From contig CM035350.1 of NCBI GenBank assembly GCA_020137815.1, positions 7,821,112 to 7,885,111 of the forward strand: DNA of 64,000 nt, written 5' to 3'. Each line of letters starts with the position of its first letter. Within the stretch, counting starts at the first letter, position 1. The notes beneath the pieces are model-generated. The model made no database searches. It was not told where the DNA came from and saw only the letters and a program-made list of their open reading frames with translations. The translations under genes were made by a program, and so were the position numbers. Below, in pieces: positions 1 to 34,274 of this stretch. The DNA comes from Hormiphora californensis (Eukaryota > Ctenophora > Tentaculata > Cydippida > Pleurobrachiidae).

Positions 1-525
1 CTCAGCGGCTACCTCTTTTTCAGCAGCGGTTTCAGGTTCAGTGGCTGCCTCAGGTTCAGCGGCTGCCTCAGGCTCAGCTGCAGTGGTTTCAGGTTCAGCG
101 GCTGCCTCAGGCTCTTCAGCGGCTGCCTCGGGTTCATAGGCCGTCTCTGGTTCAGCGCCTGACTCGGGCTCAGCAGCAGTTTCAGGTTCAGCGGCTACCT
201 CTGGCTCAGCGGCTACCTCGGGTTCAGCTGCTACCTCGGGTTCAGCTGCTACCTCAGGCTCAGCAGTGGTTTCATGTTCAGCGGCTGTCTCAGGTTCAGC
301 GGCTACCTCTGGTTCAGCTGCTACCTCTGGTTCAGCAGCGGTTTCAGGTTCAGCGGCTGTCTCAGGTTCAGTGGCTACCTCTGGTTCAGCTGCTACCTCT
401 GGTTCAGCAGCGGTTTCATGTTCAGCGGCTACCTCAGGTTCAGTGGCTACCTCTGGTTCAGCTGCTACCTCTGGTTCCTCAGCGGTTTCAGGTTCAGCGG
501 CTGTTTCAGGTTCAGCAGCGGACTC
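1..525 (-). repeat. Coding tandem repeat, 15-18 bp unit (AEPEVA)
   Basis: The + strand repeats variants of GGTTCAGCGGCTACCTC; on the - strand this reads Ala-Glu-Pro-Glu-Val-Ala with Val/Thr alternation. It lies inside the RIIa-domain gene and keeps its frame. The + strand also stays open and gives a false Gly/Ser/Ala-rich reading frame. Confidence 0.85.
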
Positions 526-2027
526 TTCAGGTGTTGCTTCGGTAGAGTCCCCAAGTCCAAATGCGGCTGACAGTTTCGATCTAATAGATTTCATGGACTT
601 GACTGACTTCGTTGACTTAGCTGAAACATTTGATGCCTGTCGAGTTAAACCTTCTTCGGCATTTACTGACTGTTTTGAACCGAGCTTGCTCGACAGTTTC
701 TTGGCAAGGGACCTCATTGACAGTTTTGAAACGGACTTTTCAGATTTCTGTGACCTATTATCGTCCTCGGAGTATTGTTGAGCTTGTTCTTCCTTTACAG
801 ATGTGCTAGATAGATGTTTAGATCTAATCGATCCAGCAACGGATTGTTTCGATTTAACGCTACTCTCAGAAGGCATTGTCTCTACAATCTGTACGTTGGA
901 GACCACCTCCTTAGGACCAGCATCTTCAGGTGCAAGTTCGGCGGGAGTAGCAGAATCAGAAACGTCTTCATCAGCGACAGCAGCTAGAGCTGCCTCAGTT
1001 TCCTGTGGCTCACTGGGTTGTTCTGGCTCAACTGGTGGCTCTATTTCCGCTGGCGTTTCTGAGGACTCTTCTACAGGAACGGCAGGAATTTCAGCTATTT
1101 CTGCTATCTCAAGTTCATCCAGTGCCTTTATTGTGGACGATGTTGACACTGCAGATTTTACTGACTTTGACGACTCTTTTGCGGTAACTTTGCTCTTGGT
1201 TGTTACTCTTGATTTACCACTGACGTTACTTTTGATGGACTGAGCGGCTGACGCACTGCTTTTCACGGAGGTCCTGCTTCCGATTGGCTTTGAGCTATTT
1301 GATTTGACTGACGCTTGCGAAGAAGATTTGACAGAAATCTTAGACGTCCTGCTCTCCGCTCTGCCTCTAGAAGAAGCCGTTGATTTCATTGACCGCGATG
1401 ACACGCCCTTTGATACTGATGCTTGTGAGGGTTGTTTTGGAGTTACCGATGTTTTGCTCTTTTTTAAGGACACTTGACTCGTTTTGCTTTTTGATGAAGC
1501 AACTTCGGCGACTGAAAGATGAAGTAAAATATGTCAATGAATAATGATTTGTCGATAGAGGAATGCATGCTATATTGATACTGATCTAGTGAACAACAAT
1601 CTATATCAACATATTATCATAAAAGCTCATTTTTTGCTTCTTGTCTCATAACATTAACTGAGTGAATGAAACAGAAATACTAACCGGAGGGTTTCGGTGC
1701 GGGTTTAGATGACGTTTTGGATTCTTGGCACAGTAGCTGTTGTGATGCTGCTATAAGAGATTGACTCATTTTCTGGACACTCGAAGATGTAGCATCTCCT
1801 GGATTGTTGTTATTTGACTTAGATATGTCCAAGTATGACATAACCTTACTCCGCCCAGCTTTGCTAGATTGAAGATGGCTCCCAACATCAGCCTGCATGG
1901 ACGCAAAGTACTTAGAAGCACAATCAATCACATTATCAGGCTGGCTTTTTAGAACATGGACTACAAATCGCTGGAGGACATCGGGGAATCCCTCAGGAAT
2001 AGAGTAGGGAGGTCCTTTAGTGGCCAT
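1..2027 (-). CDS. RIIa (R2D2) docking-domain protein with Ser/Lys-rich and AEPEVA-repeat tail, partial
   Basis: Two exons are visible: 1,685-2,027 with a donor GTTAGT, and 1,511 running to the window edge after a CTTTCAG acceptor; the phase matches (codon split G|TC). Residues about 8-45 (IPEGFPDVLQRFVVHVLKSQ, then PDNVIDCASKYFASM) resemble the RIIa dimerisation/docking domain of PKA regulatory subunits, SPA17, CABYR and ROPN1. Known proteins of this type bind A-kinase anchoring proteins, often in sperm flagella and cilia. The rest is low complexity: a Ser/Lys/Thr-rich basic stretch (about 1,150-1,500), an acidic Glu/Pro stretch, then repeats of Ala-Glu-Pro-Glu-Val/Thr-Ala up to the edge. The start ATG at 2,027 is the first residue of the domain-bearing frame. 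The C-terminus lies outside the window. A flagellar or ciliary role is inference; the domain call is fairly sure, orthology is not. Confidence 0.72.
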
Positions 2028-3394
2028 TACTGATGTACTATTGACTGACGTGATGACAAACTAACAATACAACGTAAAATCCAATATTGCATGCGATTTC
2101 CTCCCAACATGTGCAAAGCGCGGACATTCACATTGCTCCTTTATCAAAACAATAATGATGCACATACTTATTATCATTTTCCTGTTGCATTTCATTAATT
2201 CTACATATCGAATCAGAGTATATTGTTTGTAGGCATACGGTCTGGATCCTGAGAAGAGGCCATCTGCATCCTAGCCCCAGAGGTACCGGTATGTCGACCA
2301 CATTTTGTCGAGGTTGCGATATATATCCTGCGGGATCGTACGTGCGCGCCAAAAACATTACATCTTAATCCACAGCGCGTTCCAACAGGTTTGTTGCGAA
2401 GCAAGATCGCAGGAAGATTGCAATGCACAGTTTGGCTTCCAGCCAGGACACACCTATGATGTACAATAGCACCGGTCCATGGTAGTACATCTTAGCATCT
2501 GTAATTAGCTTCAAGACAGTAATGGTAGTCCTTAGTCGCTATAATTCATATGGTCCAGTGTGCACCCATCCACTCACGTGTATTTGGCGTCACGGCATTC
2601 AGCCAACTACAAAGACAAGGGCAAGAAAAATTTTGCTTTGTGTCTGACCACATTCCATAGTCTCCGGCATTTACTCACGTGAACGGCCGGTTGTCTAAGC
2701 AAATAAAACACATGAAACGAGGAACTTAACTTTGGCGGTAGTGCATGTCGTAGTTCGGAGGGCATTGTTTTGTGCGACAAGTGCAAATTAGAACTCCAAA
2801 TAGAAGAAACGTAAGTCCATGAGAAACCACTATTTTTCTCACGTCACGTGGATACTATCCAAGCAAGACGGAAGTTTTGCGACACATTGTGACGTGACCC
2901 CGTAAGTGTCAGACTCTCAGTCTACACGCCAATACATCGCACATAGTTCATCCAGACCACCTTCCATGTTGGGAGAAATAAAACACTCATATATAACAGA
3001 TTAAGCTACAATCTATCAATAAATTGATTACTTAGCAATCAAGATCTAATGTATGTAAAACATAATTTAAATACAAATATCAAGAATATATATCATAATT
3101 GAACGAGAGCGATGTTCAAGGAAACGCCAATTAAACATGATTAAACACTCAATGCCACTAGGCAATTAAATGTCAAAAACAGTATCATGGAGCAACGTCA
3201 ACGTTTACTCGAATACCTCTCTTACTGAAAACAACTTCTGTAAGCGTAGCAGACTGTATCATGATACACACAAGGTTTCTCAGCCAATTTTTGCACGGCA
3301 ATTCTGATACACTTTATTAACCCGCAAACCGTACCCTTCAACCCGAAACACCAAAATATAAATCCTGTGATAACATTGTCCATCATAACTTTTA
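2028..3394. other. Intergenic, no gene seen
   Basis: This is the space between the 5' end of the RIIa-domain gene and the 3' end of the RasGEF gene, both on the - strand. I see no convincing exon, RNA gene or repeat family here. CACGTG-type E-box words occur (for example near 2,575 and 2,845), but without further support. Confidence 0.5.
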
Positions 3395-19731
<16,337 letters not shown>

Positions 19732-20367
19732 TGCCTCTCAACTCTCTCGCGTAACCGGCATCATCCGTGCAATTATTACACACACATTTAACACTACTAT
19801 ACCCACTCGTCCCAAGAGGCTAACTTGGACTAAGATCAAATGGGGGCACACGAATCTAGTGTCTACATATATTGTGTAGCTCATACAGCATTTTCAATCT
19901 TGAGGGTTGTTCGGCAGATATATATCACGAATGTGTTCTTTCGAATTTAATTCAACGAATGGCTACTTTTTTAGTAAGTAACGAGTAACTAATTCTTGTC
20001 ATTTTTCAATAAATTCAATAAATAGATTTGATATGGCATACTTATTACTGATTATAAAGTTTGTGGCTAAATGACTACAATGAACTACGGTCATTTCACT
20101 AAGTGGGATATTAAGTGAAAATTGGATTTGATTATTAGTTAAGGCTATCAACAAAACATAACTACCTCTCAAAAATTGCTTAGCTCGACCCTCTCTTTAC
20201 GCTGTAAAACACGCATTTAATTTTATTTTATTTACAATACTGATATTTACATAATAATAAATGCTATCATGTATTAATGAAATTAATTAAAACTAAGCAA
20301 GGGAAATGAGATTTATTAACTCTGATTACAATATTGTATGTACTCATATTTCGAAGAAAATCATATA

Positions 20368-20512
20368 AAGTCGGACTTCTTGAAGTTGTCACCCCCAAAT
20401 GACCGTGAATGTGAAATTTACCAATTTTGATGCGCACACCACACGTTAACATGTGATGTGACGCACAAAAACATTCCGCGCAGGGGGGTGACAACTTCAA
20501 AAAATCCGACTT
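20368..20512. mobile_element. TA-flanked MITE, AAGTCGGATTTTTTGAAG family, copy 2
   Basis: The 145-bp element has the same terminal repeats as 6,025-6,175 (AAGTCGGACTTCTTGAAG and CTTCAAAAAATCCGACTT) with TA at 20,366-20,367 and 20,513-20,514. Its body is inverted relative to copy 1. Confidence 0.85.
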
Positions 20513-20881
20513 TAATTATTATTATTAAATCTATATAACTTACACAATTTAATTGTATAAATAAACCCCTTTTTGTGGGCATCAAGTAAGTAACAACTGG
20601 TCAGAACTCAGAACTAGTAAGTAGTAACTGCAACTGGTTATTTGTAACAACACTGTTATCAGCTAAAACTAAATTCTAGTTGTGGAATTTCTTTATGGAA
20701 ATGGTTCTTCGGGCCTCCATAAAATTCTTTTCGCCGTTACTAAAGGCTAACTACTGGGGCCTGCCGCCGCAGTGCCGCGTGTCAACACTCAACTATCAAA
20801 GCTTCAAGTTTTTCAAGGTATCAAAAAGTATCCTTAACCGGAGATGAGAAGATACAGCAGAAGAGAAAACAGAGAAGTGAA

Positions 20882-21331
20882 TTGGCATATGCTACAGACC
20901 CCCATTACGATGCAGTGAGGCCTGAGCCCTGACTCGTGAGGGACAGTGCTTTTCCGTTTTCGAGAAAATGACGAAATTTGAAAAGTTGTTTGATGTTGCG
21001 CGGCGGTTTTTTTAGGTGCCTCATATTAACGCGCATAACCAAAATTTACGCCGCGCACAATTTTTACGCCGCGCTTAATATCATGAAAATCCTGGCCTGT
21101 TTTTTTCTTCTTTTTTAAAAACTTTTTAAAAGCGCGTTTAAAAAGTGCTGCAGCAGTCCTTGAGCCCTGCTCGCGGGGGCTCTGAGCCCCCGGGCCCTGC
21201 TTGCGTGGGTTTCACACCCGCCCCTGGCCCCATACGCACATGGACACGTTCATTCGGAGGCCCATCTACGTCCCTGGCGCTGCCCTATCTTGAAAAGCGC
21301 TGCCTTTTCAATTGTCTGTAGCATATGCCAA
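20882..21331. mobile_element. MITE with TTGGCATATGCTACAGAC ends
   Basis: The sequence TTGGCATATGCTACAGAC at the left returns as GTCTGTAGCATATGCCAA at the right, 450 bp apart. The interior is GC-rich with short hairpins. No reading frame and no clear target duplication. Confidence 0.6.
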
Positions 21332-21967
21332 TGCCTTATCCCGCACTGATAGTGGCAAAAGGGTCTGTACTCTGTAGCATACACCAAATACAAATTCTTG
21401 ATCGCTCATTTAAAATCCACTATCACGCACCATCGCACTAAACTGTGTATTTGCTCAATAAAAGAAAATCACCAGAGTCGCTCAAAAATTGCGTAAACTG
21501 TTGTTTCACTTCTAATTTTATGTTGATCACAATTCATTCATTCAATGTTTTTATTTAAGATTCGTTAATGATTTCATTCCAAACACATTCATGATTCATT
21601 CATAATTTGTTAATGTTTCATATGTTTATATATTGTACATGTACACCTTATTTTATTATTGATGAGAATATTATATAATGATTTGATTTGATTAGCTTTG
21701 ATTGATTGTTACTGAGAACAATTTAATTTTAAGATCTAGAAGTATGATTTCATATTCTTTCACCGACGACAGACAGAAGACGATCTGGTGGTGATTCCGA
21801 AAGGATGATCCGGCACTATGCTGTCTCGCCTGTTCGGCGAGACTTGGCTGTGTGACTGTTTACAGTCCCAGATGAGTGGTCCAAACCAAACCAAACCAAA
21901 CCAAATACACATAAAGTCACTGACGTAATTCTGTAACCAACAGGGGCTTGTCTATAGACCTTTTTTA

Positions 21968-23180
21968 ATGAACAAACCAGCCGAAATTATTCCTGGGCTC
22001 TTTTTGGGGAACCGGAAGAGTGCGACGTTGAGAGAATTTACTGGTGTTGTGTCCCTATTAACAGAAGATCCACCTACTCTGGTGAGCAGCAATCGTATAA
22101 TAATTCTAAGGAACCAATTAAAACACAACGGTAGAACATAGTACAAGGGTACTTTTCGTTAGGTGAAGAGTGATCTGTAACTTGCTCTTGAACAAACAGA
22201 ACCTTTTTAGACTGAAAAAACACGCCATCTGTTTATTTGTGTAAACGATGTGCCAGACGCTAGAATCCTGCAAAGAATTGATGAGATCTGTGACTTCATA
22301 AACAACATCATGGAATCAGACGGAACTGGTAGGTGGACAGGTTTGTGCAGAATTTATTATTTTCCGACTTGTTTCTATTCTCCGCAGTGTTGGTGCATTG
22401 TAAAGTGGGAGTCAGTAGAAGTAGCAGTGTAGTGATTGCATACCTAGTGAAATGTCACCAATACACCCTGCAAGATGCCTTCCACCTGGTGCAATCTCAG
22501 AGGCGGACAGTTAGACCGAATGATGGGTTCTGGGTGGAGCTAATTGCACTTGAAAAGGTCTGGACCAAAAAGTTTTTCTCTTTCGAATTTATTTTTTCTG
22601 TGGGGTAAGAAATGAAATCTGAACATCATCCTTTTAGGAGTGTCGAGGGAGTAACACGGTGACTTTAGTGGAGACTGCAGCAAAAACAGTTGCACCATCC
22701 GTTCTTGCCAGTGATTTTGATAATTTTGTACCTTTGTGATATTTCTGGATAGAACGCTTTCTATCAAATCGTTGGGTACTGAATGATATGATTTCCATGT
22801 TTCTATTTCATGTTTAAATATGTACTAATCAATACTAATCAATTGACCTGGTGATAGGATGGGTGATGGAGGGAAGTCTATTCAGTCGAAAAACTGGCCG
22901 GAAGTTAAGTGGAGGAAAGTGGAGCAACCATCAATAAAACCTAAAATTAGGTTGCCCAAGATAGAGTGAGTGTTTCTTCTAACTAAAATCAGATCACTGT
23001 TCCTACTTTTACCGCATACATGTTTCTCTAATCCCACAACCCTCATTCAGAGATCTACCTATCAGTAAAGAGTGCTCCCTTTCTAAACCACTTCGAATAC
23101 CTCACGTACAAAGGACAGAGGGACAGGAGGCTGATGGGGGATACTCTGATCTTTCTTGTCTTCTGAGGTGTGGAAACATT

Positions 23181-23277
<97 letters not shown>

Positions 23278-23976
23278 TCCCCTTCTCTCTCTCTTTCTTT
23301 CTCTCCCTATTATTTATCCCACTCAGGATGGATCTATTTCCGGGTCAGCATGTTGCTGCTGTTTCAGCCTACACCTCCACATTTTCCAACCCCTACTTGG
23401 ACCCCATGGCCCGGAGAGCAAACACGACATCACATCGTCGACGTTGTTTGGGTTTTACAAAGCGGCTAGAACATGACCTGTCAGTCAAGAGAATTAAAGC
23501 CGCTTGGAATGAGTATTATGAGGGTAGAGAACCCATTATCAACTGGGAGGAGAGATTAAAAAGATCGGCTAAAATAAGAACATCCCCAACAAGAAAACCA
23601 AAAGTTGTCGAACAGGTCAGTTGAGTTACGGAATTTTACTATACTGGTTATGTTTACAAATCATTTTGGCTCTGAATTCAAGGAAATATAATAGGTTGTA
23701 CCTTTTTTTTCTAAACCGAATCCATCCAGGACGATAACTAGGTTGTACCTCACCCAGCAGCACCCCAAGAAGAAGCCCCCTCCGTCCAAGAAGCAGCCCA
23801 AGCCAACTGACGAGATTCCACAGGTTCCCGACCTAGATCTAGGGGACATGGACATTTTCAAGTCGAACAAGACCCCTGATTGGGCCCGAGATGCCGACTC
23901 GATACCAGAGGAACTGGACAGACCATCAAGCATAGGGAATGAGGAATTTTGGTCTTTTTATGAGGATCCATTTTAG
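21968..23976 (+). CDS. Dual-specificity protein phosphatase with long basic C-terminal tail
   Basis: Seven exons with consistent phases: 21,968-22,081, 22,211-22,328, 22,388-22,604, 22,858-22,965, 23,051-23,167, 23,327-23,615 and 23,758-23,976 (stop), 393 aa. The N-terminus (IIPGLFLGNRKSATL) is the typical start of a DUSP fold. The active-site loop VLVHCKVGVSRSSS fits HCxxGxxRS, with the nucleophile Cys at about residue 82 and the Arg six residues on. The probable general acid is an Asp in ICVNDVPDARIL. Such enzymes dephosphorylate Ser/Thr/Tyr or other phosphates in the cytosol or nucleus. Residues beyond about 145 match no domain I know: Lys/Arg-rich (PKKKPPPSKKQPK), ending in an acidic tail EEFWSFYEDPF. 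Exon 3 was extended to the strong GTAAGA donor because only that keeps the frame into exon 4. A (CT)n tract lies in the last but one intron. Subfamily unknown. Confidence 0.8.
23183..23273. repeat. (CT)n microsatellite
   Basis: Pure CT run in intron 5 of the phosphatase gene, ahead of the acceptor at 23,326. Confidence 0.95.
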
Positions 23977-24340
23977 CATGTGATATCTTTTTATAATACA
24001 ACATAAATTGTAGTGTTTATGATTTTAATTGAAAGTGGTATGTCTTAGAGTTTTTTAGTGAAATAGTTTTGTGATTCTTTATGGTTATTTTTTATTTTTG
24101 CAAGGTTTGGTTAAGTTATTATCAGATGCATACAGTACTCTTCGGAATGTGTAAATATGTATGTACAACACAACATTGATCTTATAATCGCTCGCTTTAT
24201 TTTACCTCTGCCGTTTCTCGGAGCGAAGAAATAGATCATCTCTCTCCTTTTCCCTATCTGTCAACCACTCTTTATCTCAGTCTCGTCTTTCCAACATATT
24301 TTGGTAGACTCCCACACTAACATCCTGGTGCCATTTTAGC

Positions 24341-30944
<6,604 letters not shown>

Positions 30945-31395
30945 GATCGTATATGATTCAAACTGTCCCCCGGCCCTCCTTATACTGCACGGTGATCAAG
31001 AATATGAACTCAGGAAGAAATGAGAGAGATAATATAATGTGGTTATGTCACGTCAAGGAACAATAGCACGCGTGGTTTTAATGCTTTTGTACTTCTGTTT
31101 ACTTTTTTTGATTGGCCAACACGGCCACAGGAATAACAAGAACAAAGTCTTTATATGAGGTGTGGAAGGTGAATAGAAATACTGAAATTATCGTCACCAC
31201 AATTTGTACAATCTTCATTCCATCATATTCTTTCTCACTATATCTCATTCACTATCAATATAACTCTAATCAATCTGTTTCTCTCTTTTCTTTACCACCC
31301 ATAATATCACCCCAAACTAAAACCAGCATCCAAAATATGTCTCTGAGTGCGTACAACACAAATAATTTTATCTACAAAGTGTCCAACCTACCCCC
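30945..31395. other. Intergenic spacer between convergent DNAJC11 and IRF genes
   Basis: 451 bp separate the two stop codons, so the two 3' UTRs either are short or overlap. No other feature seen. Confidence 0.6.
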
Positions 31396-34091
31396 TCACA
31401 TAGCGACACTGAAAGCGTCTGCTAACCGGTCGTAGTCATCTGATTTTGAGAACTGTATACAATCGTCATTGGTTGAGGAGGATAGAGGAGGAAAGAGTTG
31501 TGTGAAATCGAGCACTAGTTGCCGGGCCTTCAAGTGTATCACCTAGGAGGGTAGAGAATGAAAATGAGCAAGTCAGGGAGGCTCAACAAAGTTGGAAGGC
31601 TTGAAGTCTCGGACTTCCAAAAGTGTGCTTACCTTGGCCCAAATTAGTGTATTCTCGATAGGCCTCTTGTCTCCCCATCGCTGCCCAAAACTCAACATGA
31701 CATCAGGTTCAGGAAATGGGTCTAACAAAACCTTCTGATCACCCTCACTCTGTACTTTTAGATACTGGAAAAAGAGCGGCAAAAATCTTTTCTTGAAGTC
31801 AAATATCTTAACCCGCTGACCCCTGAAAATAAGAAGCGAAAAATGTTATATTATTCCAGAAACGAAAAAACAAAAAAGTAATTCAGTCTCCTCCGGTATA
31901 TAATTACCTCTCTAGTTTGGTAAGGAAACCCCGCTTGTCACCAAAAAACACGGCACACTGGCACAGTCGGGTTGCGAATATATCGCCCTGGTCCTCCTGT
32001 AGGACGACTCCTCGAGTTAACGTCCCCAGGAGTGTCTGGGTCGCTTTGGGTGTGCTGTTCAGACACAGAGGCATGCATATCTGGGGGAATGTGGGATTCA
32101 AATCATTGTCAATATATTTCAAGATATGGTTTTAGTAATGTTGAGTAATGTTACCTGTGTTGCAGCTTGTGGCCCATACAGTTCATTGCTCATTTCATCA
32201 GTCATTTGTACCCTAACTGGACAGTAGTACAGTCTCGCCCCTACAGGGTTACTAATTCCATATGCAGACACACCTACTGTCTTGTAGTATATCGTTATGG
32301 CCATGCTGTTCGGATCTGTAATGGACGGTGGGTGTCAGTCAAATATATATAGTCCAAACATCAGGTACGGACAGAGATATGAATTCGTCAGATATACTCA
32401 TACTTACTGTTTTTCTTTGGTAGTCCAAACTTCGCTAACACGGAAAGGTAGTCTTCCGGGGGATTCTGAGGAATGACTCAATGAGAGGGGGAATTTTACA
32501 TGACACAAGAGAGAAAGAAAAGATACAGACAGAATTTGTCTGTGCGATGCCTGGCAGCTTTCCCCGCTAAATACCCAGGAGCACGACTCGCGAGAAAGGG
32601 TCAGCTACAGGAGGAAATCAAAATGGGGGGAGAGAAATGAAAATCAAATGATCAAATCAAAATGAAATGGGGGGTTGTCATTTTCTCTGTGCGCGCGTCT
32701 ATTACAAACAATCCTGAGCGCGCAGCAGCTTCTATGCTATAACAGAGTTACCGCGTCCTACGTCTACAATTTAACACCAAATGTATAAACGAGTGTACCG
32801 TGTAGATTGTAGTACCTGTAGATCAATCCCCTCCAAGCGGGGTCGTTTCCTCGTCTTAGCGGAATACTCAGAGGGATTGCTGGGAGCTCCTAACAGCTCA
32901 TTCATTGGTAGATCATCCACATCCCCTGCACTGCTATTACTCGTCTCTGTCTTTGTTTCACGGAGCTCCTGGCGTTGCTTTTTCAGTGATAATAACATTG
33001 CATTTTGACGTGAGTTGAGGGCCGGGATCCCTGACTGTTTCCGTAGTTCATCCAGAGCATCGTGTTGCTGGTTGGGTGATTCGGATGTAGGCGTCGGGGT
33101 GCTTTGCTGCGTGTTCAAACTTGAGCTCGAATCAGATATATTCTGGGAAATGGGGGAAGAATTAGAGAGAAAGGCATTGTCTTTCAAACTTTCAACACTA
33201 CTCTTTATACCATTTAGATACTCACAATGTTTCCATTCTCAACATACACATTCAAACTTCAAAGTAGTACTTATATATATTCCCAACATGACCTAATACA
33301 CTTCAACTTCCTTCTTATCTTGGTTACATAACTTGTGTTTCAATTATATATTTCCCTCTCTCCGAGCTCGGTGTTTTCAAATTTTCCTCACTACTCTTGT
33401 TTCAATTTCTCCACCCCACACCCCACACACACATATATTTCACATACCCCCTACACACATATTTCACATGTACCTACCCCCTACACACACATATTTCACA
33501 TACCGATCGTGCCAGCATGACATGGTGCCGGCTAGCTGGAAGGGTTGATTCCAAGTCCATGGCTGAGGAAGAAGATGCCTCCCCCTGTGTTGGTAATGTT
33601 ACCTTGGAGAGAGAGAGGAGTTAAGACAAAAGTCAAAACTCAAAACAAAATATAAAGTATGATCATGATTTGATTAGGTTCTCAGCGTCAGAAGGTATCC
33701 AAAAGTACTCTCGTTTCGTATTTTAAAGGACGAGTAAACCCGTTCCTTTAAATTTGTGAGGGAGCTAGTATCCAAGGTGAAACTAAACAAAACATTTGGG
33801 ATATATTACAAACCTGTTTCAGGATCTCATCAATGTCTTGATTGTAAACAGTCCCACTAGCACTGCGGATGTGCTGTTTATCAAACCCAGTACCTCCCCC
33901 TCCTCCCCCCGTGACATCCACATAGGAAGTCACCACACTAGATCCCGGACTCATCTCTAGCTCGCTAGGGTACTCTGAAGAGGGATCTATATTATGATGA
34001 GGTACTGTCAGAGTGTAGCTCTGTAACTGAGCATACTAATTTTAACTTTTTCTATCTTCATTTATTTCTGAAGAAGTTGAGAGAGGGGGAT

Positions 34092-34171
<80 letters not shown>

Positions 34172-34207
34172 CGAGAGAGAGATAGCGAGAGAGAGAGAGA
34201 GAGAGAT

Positions 34208-34274
<67 letters not shown>

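Larger units (their letters stand above)
19732..21967. other. Divergent intergenic region between RasGEF and the phosphatase gene
   Basis: AT-rich DNA between the 5' end of the RasGEF gene (-) and the start of the phosphatase gene (+). It holds two MITEs (20,368-20,512 and 20,882-21,331) and a short (CCAAA)n-like run near 21,882-21,905. No further RasGEF 5' exon or DH domain could be recognised. It presumably holds both promoters. Confidence 0.5.

Noticed and set aside
266-1243. Ser/Gly/Ala-rich and acidic open frames on the + strand
   Set aside because: They are antisense to the spliced, phase-consistent RIIa-domain gene, whose repeat keeps both strands open.
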